Shown here piece by piece: positions 50,580 to 60,175 of a stretch of DNA of 64,000 nucleotides (positions are counted from its first letter, which is position 1; each line of letters begins with the position of its first letter). The notes beneath the pieces were generated by a model that saw only the letters and a program-made list of their open reading frames with translations, was not told where the DNA came from and made no database searches. This DNA is from Utricularia gibba (Eukaryota > Streptophyta > Magnoliopsida > Lamiales > Lentibulariaceae), in assembly GCA_002189035.1 (NCBI GenBank), contig NEEC01000027.1, forward strand, positions 434,001-498,000, in the 5' to 3' direction. A program made the translations under genes and the position numbers.

Positions 50580-51598
50580 ATGACACCGTTTGCGGCGGCA
50601 GGTTCCGTCCTCGCTGCGAATTGCTCGGCAAGATTCTACTACGCTCCGATCCAGCTGGATGCACTCCACTTGCCCCAACTCGGCGCCTCTCGGCGGCGGG
50701 GTTGCAGCCGGCGGGACAGCGGTTTTCTAGCTATAAGAGCATACATGGAGGATTCCGGCACCCTTTCCGGCTTCGCGAATAAGATCGTCGGCGCGATTCC
50801 TGTGGTTGGACTGATTGCCAGGATCGTCAACGCTGAAGGCGGTATCGGAGGAGATATTATCGATTTTGCGGAGTTCCGACGAAGAGTGGGCAACAAATGC
50901 TCCGTGAATGATTCCAGGGCCTTTTATGAGTTTCGAGATAGGCGTGGAAAGGTGAATTCTTTAGTTTGTCCATCAAATTCTTGTCCTCTTGCTCACATTC
51001 ATCAACCAATGTGTACGTTGTTTGGTTAAATCTAGGCTGGGGATCCTCTGTATGTGTTGCTGTGCTGCTGGTTGGCTGCTGTGGGCGCTGGTCTACTCAA
51101 ATCGGAAGAAATACTGGAAGGCATAGCCAGGCTTCGGATTTCCAATGACATTGAGTTTGAGGAGGAAAATTTCATCGCTATGATGAAGCAAGCAACTGAG
51201 GCAAGCCTCTTGCATTTTTTATGCTATTCACCTTTGTCCCAATGGGATCAGTCACATGAACTCCGGGATTGCAGAAACGGGCAAAGCTGAAAGCTTCCAT
51301 GCCCAAAGTCCCGATGGAAGTTCGGGTGGAAAAAGCTCTTGAAGCAATATATGTCTGCAGCTTTTGGAGGGATCCCGTAGAAGACGAAGATGCTGAACTA
51401 CTGGTTATCATTCTCAATGCTGTGTTTCCTACCGTAGGAAAGACAGAAATCGAAAGAATCGTTAGAGAGAAAGCCAAGAGGGTGGCTGATGGAACCGACG
51501 AAATCAAAGTGCCGGAGCCGAAGCCTTTACCTAAGGAGGCTGTACAGCTCCAAATGAAGGACCTAGAGTTTCTCAGGAAAGGAAGTCAGAAATCGTGA
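50580..51598 (+). CDS. PSA3: PSA3, photosystem I assembly factor (chloroplast)
   Basis: Stromal protein needed for PSI accumulation, working with PYG7 near assembling PsaC. Three exons: 50580-50951, 51036-51200, 51275-51598 (286 residues). The Arg/Ser-rich N-terminus (to about residue 55) is a likely transit peptide. The conserved part is FANKIVGAIPVVGLIARI, EFRRRVGNKCSVNDSRAFYE, FRDRRGK-AGDPLYVLLCC, WLAAVGAGLLKSEEILEGIA and the tail PKEAVQLQMKDLEFLRKG. Intron 2 starts GC (GAG|GCAAGC) and ends AG; no GT-based alternative keeps the frame. Start ATG at 50580 is the first in the open frame. Confidence 0.94.
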
Positions 51599-52124
51599 CC
51601 CTTTATTGCACCAGAGACCGCTGCAAAGTGATGAAGCTGAGAGCGATGCTATAGGGAAATCAAACTGCCAAACTCATCTGGTTTGTAGAGATGTGCACTT
51701 GAGCCATAGAGAATTGTGAAATTCTACAGACCAAGTTCCCATTTTTAACAGGATTTTCCCTTCCCTGATGCTGTGAAACTGTCACCATATTCAAGGAGAT
51801 GGCTGCTATTTTCTCTCTTATTTTTTTTTTAACGGGCCAGGTTAGTAGTTTGCCCAAGATGTCTAGGGCTTACTGTCTCCAGAACTAATCTCGGGCTGAC
51901 TCGTAAACCCTTGTAGGAATGAGCCCAATTGCAATGATCCGGACATGAAACTCATCTTGCTGCACTACTGCTTCCTGGAGCCGCGATGCGGTGCTGCAAC
52001 TCGGCGAATTCCATCAACCACCGGTGGTTCGTCTATCCTCTCCAGGAGTACGCTGTTTGAGGGGGTCGTTCCACAGTCGTCGTCTTCTTCGAGACACCCG
52101 GAATAAACCCTAATCACTTCAACA
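51599..52124. other. PSA3 3' flank and promoter of the chimeric mS38-like gene
   Basis: 3' untranslated sequence of PSA3, then a promoter and leader of the gene starting at 52125. A T-run occurs at 51821-51830. No gene is seen. Confidence 0.55.
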
Positions 52125-52870
52125 ATGAAGCTTATTCGTAAAATCGCCGGTATTTCTTATTAATAGCTGTATAGATACTGCATGTTCCCTAAGTGTGCCC
52201 AGATTTTGCTTCACATTTTTCATCTCTTGTTCTTGTAGAGTCATCCAGTCAACGCGCATTTTTTCGGGCAATGGGGCGCAGGAATTTCCGTGCCCCATCG
52301 GAGGATTTCTTTATGCAGAATTGTGCCAATAAGGATTTTCACTACAACACTGCTGTTTACCCAATCGCATCCCCGAAAAGGTTTTACATCGTCTTTCTTA
52401 CAGTTGGCTCTCTGGATGTTTTCAGTTGGATTGAGTTTCACGCTTTGCTGTTCGTTTGTGTGTAGAATGTTAAATAGGCGTAACTTGTATGGTGATACGA
52501 TGCTTGATAGAGTGAATCTGGGAGGGACACACTTCATTCGCGTATTCTAGGGACAATGAGTGGGAGGCGAATGCAAGATGCATTCTTTCTCCACAGTGAA
52601 ACAAAAACCATGGATGACTTGTGTTCAGCCGGTTGGAATCCTGTGACACTGAGGCATACTCGTCCATCAGATGTTTACCCCAGCTTTTGTTTGCGGTTTT
52701 TCATTGAACCATGTTGTTCAGAATCATTGATCGAATCTGAACCAGACGTAGCCGCTGAGGATGATCCTGGAGTTCTGAGGGCTGATAGTGTAAAGAAGAA
52801 AAGGAAAAGGAAGATGAACAAACACAAACTGAGGAAGCAGAGGAGGCTTTTGAGGAGAAAGAGTCATTAG
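52125..52870 (+). CDS. Chimeric gene: PPR-derived N-terminus joined to an mS38/COX24-like C-terminus
   Basis: Proposed exons: 52125-52149, 52239-52380, 52597-52870; 146 residues with agreeing phases. Exons 1-2 read MKLIRKIAGESSSQRAFFRA then NFRAPSEDFFMQN...ANKDF-YNT. They match exons 1-2 of the PPR gene at 60176-63285 in length (25 and 142 nt), intron phase and about half of the residues. The region 52440-52596 is also related to PPR exon 3 but is frameshifted and holds a stop. The acceptor at 52594-52596 (TTCTTTCTCCACAG) skips it and is the only one tested that keeps the frame open. Exon 3 ends in a very basic block (KKKRKRKMNKHKLRKQRRL...) like the mitoribosomal mS38 (AURKAIP1/COX24) C-terminus. 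Predicted to be a mitochondrial ribosomal protein; this is inference. It could instead be an mS38 gene sitting next to a decayed PPR fragment. Confidence 0.65.
52440..52596 (+). pseudogene. Decayed copy of PPR exon 3
   Basis: Similar to the PPR gene's exon 3 (62772-62933): GTATG-TGATA-GATGCTTGAT and ATGAG-GGGAG-CGAATGCAAGATGC are shared in the same order, including spacing within one base. One base is missing after GTGAA, so the frame ends at 52548-52550. It is the third, degenerate part of the PPR-derived segment inside the chimeric gene, retained as intron sequence in the proposed model. Confidence 0.75.
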
Positions 52871-53267
52871 TAGCTTTGTTATCCTCTATCCATATTCTTA
52901 GACTGCTTGATTCATTGAATCTACCTTACTTCGCTTGCAGAATAATCAAGAACTTTCTCTTCCACTGTTTCACTGGAAAATGTCTCGCCTTTGTCTCTAC
53001 TGCTTTACAAAATGCAGTCTTTGCAGCTACCCATATGGCACACTCAGTACTTTTTGCAGTGTCTTGGTTTTCAGATGTGTTTTATGGTTTAGTGCTTACT
53101 CTTTTCAGATCAGGATCTGGATTGAAGCAAGGGATGGTCGCCGGGAAGTCTAAAAGCGTAGATGACTAGAGCAGTGGCTTCGTGGTTTAGTTCAATTGAA
53201 CTTTTGTTTATAGAGGGAGAAATGGGAGCCACATAAAACGTGAGGCTCATTTGCACCAACGAGCCAA
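52871..53267. other. 3' flank of the chimeric gene and DEG1 promoter
   Basis: Pyrimidine-rich stretches and several AG sites suggest 3' untranslated sequence, possibly with an alternative 3' exon (about 53108-53169). Not called as coding. Confidence 0.5.
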
Positions 53268-55258
53268 ATGGCCTCTACAGTCTTCTCCTTGGCTCCGAGA
53301 TTCTTTGTCGCCAATTCGCTCCCCAAAAACTCGCCACCGAAATCGCTGTCCCAATATAATATCGTCTCTCCGTTTCTCATAACTGCTTCCGGCGACAAGC
53401 TTAACCGGAGCCTTGTTGCCGGCGGAGCTGATTCTCGCGCCGGAGTGAACAAACTCGTGGATTCGTTACTCACGCTGTGTGCCTCGGTTGCTATATCGGC
53501 GTCTTTGCTGTTCGTTTCCGTTGATCCTGCAACAGCTTTTGTGGTGACGAGTCCTAGAAAATTGCAGTCCGATGAACTTGCTACGGTGCGGCTTTTCCAA
53601 GAGAACACTCCATCTGTTGTTTACATTACTAACCTAGCATCGAGGTAGTTTTTTTTTCTGTTGTTTGTTTGTATTTTCGAAAGGTTTTTGAACTTTTTAA
53701 TCTCTTTTAGGCAAGATGCTTTTACGTTGGATGTGCTGGAGGTGCCACAGGGATCAGGTTCTGGGTTTGTCTGGGATACAAATGGTCACATTGTAACCAA
53801 CTATCATGTGATTCGGGGTGCTTCTGATCTTAAGTATTTCTAATCTCTTATGTTTTTCTTCTTGTAATGCCATATTTTGTGCTGCATTTTCTGTGTTGAG
53901 GACTTGAGTCTTGGCTCTTGGTAAAACTTATGCCTGCAAGAAAATTTTTCAGTGCTATTGGGCTGGGTTACACATTTAAACTCTCATTTATCCTCATTGC
54001 GTGAAGGGTGACTCTTGCTGATCAGAGCACATATGATGCCAAGGTTGTTGGCTTCGATCAGGATAAAGATGTTGCTGTGTTGTATATTGATGCGCCTAAA
54101 GACAAGTTAAGACCCATACCCATTGGTATATCTGCGGACTTGCTTGTGGGCCAAAAAGTATACGCCATCGGTAATCCTGTGAGTAAAACACTGACCAATT
54201 CTCATCACCATTCCAATGTCATGAAGTTATTGAAGATCTGATGACACATCTCTCCCTTTCTGACATTGTTTCAACAGTTTGGACTTGATCATACACTCAC
54301 AACAGGCGTCATCAGGTATAATGAAGTTACTGAAAGCATGATATCTTCTGCTCCTTATATTCTTCAGTAGGCCTAATGTTGAACTAAGGGTGTTCTATAG
54401 ACTGCATTTTGACTATGGAGTAAAAGTGTATCCTACATTTCATTCATTGGCACAGGCAAATTGTCTGATACTTATTGCATGCTTTTTCTAACAGTGGGTT
54501 ACGGAGAGAAATCAGTTCTGCTGCTACTGGCCGTCCGATCCAGGATGTCATCCAAACTGATGCTGCAATTAATCCTGGTAACAGTGGAGGACCCCTCCTC
54601 GACAGTTCTGGAAACCTGATCGGGATAAACACTGCTATATACTCCCCTTCCGGTGCTTCATCTGGCGTCGGCTTCTCTATCCCAGTTGACACTGTAAGTG
54701 CCATGGAAGTAGCTCGCCTTCTTGGATCCATTGTTTCACTTTCATGCTCATCTTCAGGTCAGCGGCATAGTCGATCAGTTGGTGAAGTTCGGCAAGGTCA
54801 CCAGACCCATCCTAGGCATCAAGTTTGCACCTGATCAATCCGTGGAGCAACTTGGAGTCAGTGGGGTTCTAGTGCTGGATGCTCCTGCACAGGGACCAGC
54901 CGGCAAAGCAGTACGAATCCCCTCTCAATCCATTTCCTCCCTCCCATTTGATCGCTCCAGCTTTGGTGCTACTTACTATGCAGGGTCTTCAACCCACGAA
55001 ACGGGATGCCTTTGGAAGACTCATTTTGGGCGACATAATCACATCCATCAACGGGAAGAGGGTTTCCAATGGCAGCGACTTGTACAGAATACTGGATCAA
55101 TGCAAAGTTGGTGACAAGGTGAAGGACATCTGATGCCTTTGGAAAAGTTGCCTCAAACTGAACTGCTTCATTGCTCACAGGTTGTTGTGGAAGTGTTGCG
55201 CGGTGATCAAATGGAGAAGATCCCCGTGATCCTGGAGCCCAAACCAGATGAATCATAA
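53268..55258 (+). CDS. DEG1: DEG1/DEGP1 serine protease, thylakoid lumen
   Basis: HtrA/DegP-type ATP-independent protease of the lumen, active in PSII repair. Eight exons: 53268-53644, 53711-53833, 54007-54178, 54278-54315, 54495-54693, 54758-54910, 54984-55118, 55181-55258; phases agree, 424 residues. The transit peptide is followed by a lumen-targeting hydrophobic stretch ending in a likely cleavage site ([10 protein letters not shown]). The catalytic triad is visible: His in NYHVIRG, Asp in [14 protein letters not shown], Ser in [11 protein letters not shown]. One PDZ domain follows ([32 protein letters not shown]). The stop is TAA at 55256. No frameshift. Confidence 0.97.
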
Positions 55259-55541
55259 TGCAAACACAGAAGCAGCAGCAGCAGAAGCACCCAGGGGGAC
55301 TTCCTTGTATATTGTACGGAATGTTGGTTGCACCAAATATCCCCATGTCTTACCCATAGAACAAACCCAAGTTATTTCATTGGAATTGCTATGGACCCTT
55401 TAAACCCAATTCTATCATTTGCAATTAATTACAAAAGAATTGAATTAGGGCACCAGATGGAGCGCAGGTATTCATTCTGTACAAAGGATTGTTCTCCTTG
55501 AGCTGTGGCGTCGCGCAGTCGAGTGGAGTTTGGTGTCTAGG

Positions 55542-57489
55542 ATGGCAATGGCAGCTCTCTCTCAGCTCACCGACGATATCGTTCGATCGATGTCTGTCGG
55601 AGCTGTCTTTTCTGATTCCGTCAGTCCCTAGCGCCTTGATTCATGTCCTGAACTAGTAGAATTCAGGATTTGTGTTTCGGTTCTTGAGATTTAAAAGCAT
55701 GTGTCTTTTTTCAGGGTGGGAATATCAACTCGCTGGACTTCCATCGGACGGCTGATTTGTTGGTGACATCGAGCGATGATGATTCAGTGCGATTCTACGA
55801 TATTGTTTCTGCCAAGTAAGAGACTGTTTTAAGCAGATATGGTATGTACTGCTCCACTCTTTTCTTCTACGTCTTCAAGTTTTCATTTTGAGGTTTGTTC
55901 AAGTAGAATCCTGAAAACTACATATCACAAGAAACATGGAGCCGACCGGGTATGCTTCACTCACCACCCCAGTTCCGTAATATGCTCATCAAAACATAAC
56001 TTGGATTCCCATGGAGGTGACTGATCTTGAATTATTCTTGTCGACTTCGAAAGGTGTTTCATTTCATAGTTTTCTGACTACTGTCTGTCACCGTAACCCC
56101 AGAGTCCTTGAGGTACCTTTCCCTGTATGACAATAGATGCATTCGGTACTTTAAGGGGCACAAGGAAAGGTGACGATTCCTAATATTCTTAGCTCATTCG
56201 CCATTACCTAACTATTTACATTTATGTTCGTTAGCTAGTACCTGCTAAAATGCATATTTTATTCAACAAAAAAAGGGGAAATCTTGGGCCTGCTGTGTTG
56301 TTGAGTTGAAAATTCTTCATATGTCAGTGTCATGCATAACTTGCTTTTATTTCAGGGTGGTCTCCCTGTGTATGTCTCCAGTGAACGATAGTTTCATGTC
56401 TGGTTCTCTAGATCACACTGTCCGTGTATGGGATCTACGCGTAAACGCTTGCCAGGTTTGTTTCCAGGCCTTTGAGCCGGATTACATGTCCCCTCCATCC
56501 AGTTTTTTTCCCATAGGAGCTCATAATGATATGATTCTAATCGTCTTTATTTTCCTCTATGCATTTGAGTTTTCTTCTCTGGTCAAACTAGTGGGATCAA
56601 AGATATGACGGGATTCTAGAGTAGTTATTAAGATTCAACTTCTGATGAGTTCTCACAATTGTCCCTTTCAGGGCATATTGCATCTTCGCGGTCGCCCCGG
56701 CGTCGCTTATGATCAACAAGGACTTGTGTTTGCCGTGGCAATGGAAGGAGGTGCAATCAAACTATTTGATTCTAGGTCCTATGATAAGGTACATTCATTT
56801 TGAATAAGTTTGCTTGCTCCTCATATTAGAGTAGCTCATTTTTTGGTTGTTCCCTCCTTTACAGGGTCCCTTCGATACTTTTCTAGTTGGCGGTGATAAG
56901 GCGGAAGTCTGTGATATCAAGTTCAGCAACGACGGAAAATCGATGCTTCTAACCACAACAAACAATAACGTGTATGTCCTCGATGCTTATCATGGAGAAA
57001 AGGTCAGTGATCTTGGAACTCTTCCTCCCTGAAGCTGTTTCTCAAGATTCCTGGTTCAATGCTTCATATCATATCTCAGAAATGCGGATTCACCATGGAC
57101 TCCTCCCCCAATGCAATAGAAGCTACTTTTACACCTGATGGCCAATACTTGCTCTCTGGTAGCCGCCTTCCCTTTACCCAAATTCTTGACTTTGAACTGT
57201 GAAAATGAATACTCAAGTTGCTGCTCTCATTGGTTTCAGGTTCAGGAGATGGGAGCATACACGCATGGAACATCAGCAATGAGCCTGCTAAGGTACTCTT
57301 GGTTTTGGAATAACTTTTAACCCCGGCACCATTGTGAAGTACGTTTGCTGTTGCAGATAGCATCGTTTGACAGCTACATCGGTGTGCCTTCGTGCCTGAG
57401 ATGGGCTCCCCGGGGTAATGTTCGCCGCCGCTGCTGAGTCTGTGCTCACCTTTTGGATCCCCAACAACTCTGAGGAACCTGATGTGTAG
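55542..57489 (+). CDS. SWD2-like WD40 protein (COMPASS component, APRF1/S2L homologue), frame break near the end
   Basis: WD40 propeller subunit of the COMPASS H3K4 methyltransferase (Swd2/WDR82 type); Arabidopsis APRF1 promotes flowering. Ten exons: 55542-55619, 55715-55815, 55907-56016, 56103-56169, 56356-56455, 56672-56788, 56865-57002, 57080-57158, 57240-57292, 57357-57489. The motifs are very conserved: NINSLDFHRTADLLVTSSDD, LKTTYHKKHGADRVCFTHHP, SFMSGSLDHTVRVWDLRVNA, GRPGVAYDQQGLVFAVAMEG and ATFTPDGQYLLSGSGDGSIH. In exon 10, at the G run 57411-57415, the frame is off by either +1 or -2 bases. The following frame reads VMFAAAAESVLTFWIPNNSEEP to a TAG at 57487-57489, the true family C-terminus. 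As read, a premature stop follows within about 8 codons. Confidence 0.94.
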
Positions 57490-57679
57490 CTACAACTGAG
57501 TTTTATGGAATAGCCAAAATTCTCCATTCCAAACGCTGTGAAAATGATGGCATTGGATCGGATAAAATCCCAAAGAGTGCACATGCAACAACCAGACGTA
57601 CAGCAACTACAACATTTTTCAGAAAACTACATCCCCTGTTTATTCTCCTCCATACCAGCAAGGTACATAGTTATTTTAT

Positions 57680-58216
57680 CTAAGGCCGTGCGGCGGTGCC
57701 CCCTCCGGCGGCGCCGCCTTCCTGCCCCTTGGACTTGATCACCTCGGCGGCTTGCTTTGTCTTATCGCCCATCATCTCCCCAACTTGTTTCGTTTTCTCC
57801 CCAACCTGAATCGTTGCCTCCTGCACGCGCCGCTTAGCGTACTCCAGCGGCTCTTGCCCGGTGGCCTGCCTGAGGGAATTGAGAACCCAGGAGAGTGATG
57901 ACAGCCCAGTGAGCCCAAAAGCACCAGAAGTCATGAACCCTGTCACCGCTCCTGCAAGGAGGATGGCGGCCGGTACTAAAATAGGGCTGCAGAGCAGGAA
58001 AAGTGGGGTGGCTACGGCCAGGCCAAGGAGTGTTCCGACGAGTGTGATTCCGGCGAGGCCGAGGAGTGAGGCGCCGATGGGAAACAAAGTGATGACAGCG
58101 AGAACTTGGGAAGTGGAAGGGCCCCTTGAAGGCTGTGGGAGAAGGCCCTTGATTCCGGCATCGTAGCGCTGCTGCGGGTGCACCTGGACCTGATGCGCCT
58201 GCGGACGGTCAGCCAT
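57680..58216 (-). CDS. OLE: Oleosin
   Basis: Structural protein of seed oil bodies. Single exon, 178 residues, ATG at 58214-58216 ([20 protein letters not shown]). Hydrophilic N-terminus, a long central hydrophobic hairpin of about 70 residues with the proline knot (LCSPILVP, at about residue 87, in the form PxxxxxSPxxxP), and an amphipathic C-terminal arm with Lys/Glu repeats ([20 protein letters not shown]). The arm has the insertion typical of the H-type (18 kDa class) oleosins. Terminates at 57680-57682 (TAG). The divergent prohibitin promoter lies to the right. Seed-specific RY and ABRE motifs are in its promoter. Confidence 0.97.
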   Translation of the reverse strand: MADRPQAHQVQVHPQQRYDAGIKGLLPQPSRGPSTSQVLAVITLFPIGASLLGLAGITLVGTLLGLAVATPLFLLCSPILVPAAILLAGAVTGFMTSGAFGLTGLSSLSWVLNSLRQATGQEPLEYAKRRVQEATIQVGEKTKQVGEMMGDKTKQAAEVIKSKGQEGGAAGGGTAARP

Positions 58217-58692
58217 TACTGGGAGCTGGTGGCGTCGAGGAAGAGGTATAAGAAGGATCGGCCATGGTGAAACGTGTTGTGGTGCATGTTGGGGACCCTC
58301 GCATGGGATGCAAGTTGCGTGATCTGCCGCCACGTCACACTACTCTGACAGAATGTACAGATCTGGGAAACTTTGACGGCTGGATACCAACTGGCGAGCT
58401 TTCAGGGTTCACGTTGACGAATACCGCCGGAGAACGGATGGGTTGAGCAGTTACCGGAGAAGACGATCGGCGATGGACTAGCCTTCGGGAATGGGGGGAT
58501 TTTCAGATTAACCAAAAAAAAACACTGAAAGACGGATACACCTGGAGGAGGCCCAGCACGGCCTGGCCCATTTAAGTCTTCATAGGGTTTTAGTTCACCG
58601 CAATCTGACTTGCAGACGGGGCAAAGATTTCTACAAAAACCCTCGTTGCTCACTTCTGGTGGAGGTTCGATTCTTCGTTTACCTGAATCAAG
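58217..58692. other. Divergent intergenic region, oleosin / prohibitin
   Basis: About 476 bases shared by the oleosin promoter (left) and the prohibitin promoter and leader (right). An A-run occurs at 58511-58521. No further gene. Confidence 0.6.
58272..58335 (-). promoter_or_regulatory. Oleosin seed-type promoter elements (RY and ABRE)
   Basis: Upstream of the oleosin ATG on its own strand: an RY core CATGCA at 58283-58288, an ABRE ACGTGGC at 58329-58335, and a second ACGT core at 58273-58276. RY and ABRE motifs together are known from seed oleosin and storage protein promoters bound by ABI3/FUS3 and bZIP factors. Motif evidence only. Confidence 0.6.
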
Positions 58693-59874
58693 ATGAGCCA
58701 GGCCGCCGCGTCGCTCTTGACCAATATTGCTCGGGCTGCGTTCAGCCTCGGTATCGGCGCCACCGTTCTCAATTCGGCGCTCTACACTGTCGACGGCGGC
58801 CAGCGTGCTGTTCTTTTCGATCGTTTCCGCGGAGTCATTGATGAGACCGTCGGTGAAGGGACGCACTTTCTGGTTCCCTGGCTTCAAAAGCCGTATATCT
58901 TCGACATTCGCACCCGTCCTCACACCTTTTCCTCCATCTCAGGTAACACCATCAACGTTAGAATTTCAGCGTTTCCTCCCTTGCTTTGACTGGTTCATTA
59001 GAAATTTTATTTTCTGCAACTACTTTGCCTCAAATCGATCGATCTTTAAACCGAAAACGAAGAGGTGTGCTGTGTTTTACCACTTAACCGGTATACATTG
59101 AACAGAAGATGCTTTGCATTTGCTACATTTCTGTGATTGAAGCATTTTATGGGTAACAAAGAAGCATTTTGATGATTTCTCTGCAATGGGTAAGGGACGA
59201 ACCAGTGGTTCCTACCACACTTGTCCTGTGTACATGCATCCGGACAGGCCTGGCGTTGTTAGATTCCTGCAACTGATGTATTGAATATGTCAGGCACCAA
59301 GGATCTGCAGATGGTGAATCTTACACTCCGGGTTCTTTCCCGTCCTGAGGTCAATCATCTCCCAGATATATTCAAGACTCTGGGGTTGGAGTATGATGAG
59401 AAGGTGCTCCCATCAATCGGCAATGAGGTTCTCAAGGCGGTTGTTGCTCAGTTCAATGCAGATCAGTTGCTCACTGAAAGACCCCGAGTTTCTGCCCTTG
59501 TCCGCGAAGGCTTGATAGGAAGGGCAAAGGACTTCAACATTGAACTTGATGATGTTGCCATCACTCACTTATCATACGGTGCTGAGTTCTCCAAGGCTGT
59601 GGAGCAGAAGCAGGTTGCACAGCAGGAGGCTGAGCGCTCCAAGTTTGTAGTGATGAAGGCTGAGCAGGAGAGGAGGGCTGCAATCATTAGAGCCGAAGGT
59701 GAAAGCGAGGCTGCCAAGTTGATTTCTGATGCAACCGCAGCAGCTGGGATGGGGCTGATTGAGCTTAGGAAGATTGAAGCAGCAAGAGAGAACGTTGCAT
59801 CCATGGCCCGGAATGGGAATGTAATCTACGTCCCTCGTGATGCCAACATCTTCCTCGGCGGACCTCGTCCCTAG
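58693..59874 (+). CDS. PHB: Prohibitin (PHB3/PHB4 type), mitochondrial inner membrane
   Basis: Ring-forming scaffold subunit of the mitochondrial inner membrane prohibitin complex. Two exons, 58693-58942 and 59294-59874, with a phase 1 Gly codon at the join; 276 residues. N-terminal membrane anchor ([18 protein letters not shown]), then the SPFH/band-7 domain ([59 protein letters not shown]) and a C-terminal coiled coil ([20 protein letters not shown]). Ends [18 protein letters not shown]. Type I prohibitin judged by the sequence around [20 protein letters not shown]. Confidence 0.96.
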
Positions 59875-60175
59875 TTGCACTTATTGATCTGTCTATGCAA
59901 GACTTCCATTTATTGTGCTCTGAACTAAGGTAGCCTTTGAGTGAATGTCGATCCCTGCGGCAGCTTCTCTGTTGGTAATAAGAAAAAACGCCTCACCATT
60001 CTGTGTGAACTTATCAGCCGAGAGTTGAAAAGATTCAAATGACTTCATGGTCTCAGATATCCATGGAAAAAATGATCCCAACTGCTGAATGTGCAACGAC
60101 ATTCGCGTGTTCTTATGCCCTATGGTAACCGCCAACTATAGGGAAATGCTGCTTGGCCAGCATTCTTCTTGCCCT
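59875..60175. other. Convergent 3' region of prohibitin and the PPR gene
   Basis: 3' untranslated sequence of both genes. Nothing else is seen. Confidence 0.6.

Noticed and set aside
52480-52550. Reading PPR exon 3 copy as an exon of the chimeric gene
   Set aside because: A stop at 52548-52550 and a missing base make it non-coding; entry at 52597 avoids both.
12246-57489. Programmed frameshifting as explanation of frame breaks
   Set aside because: Sites lack a slippery heptamer with downstream structure in common, occur in unrelated nuclear genes and all sit in simple runs.
57861-58166. Frame antisense to oleosin
   Set aside because: Shadow of the oleosin reading frame on the other strand.
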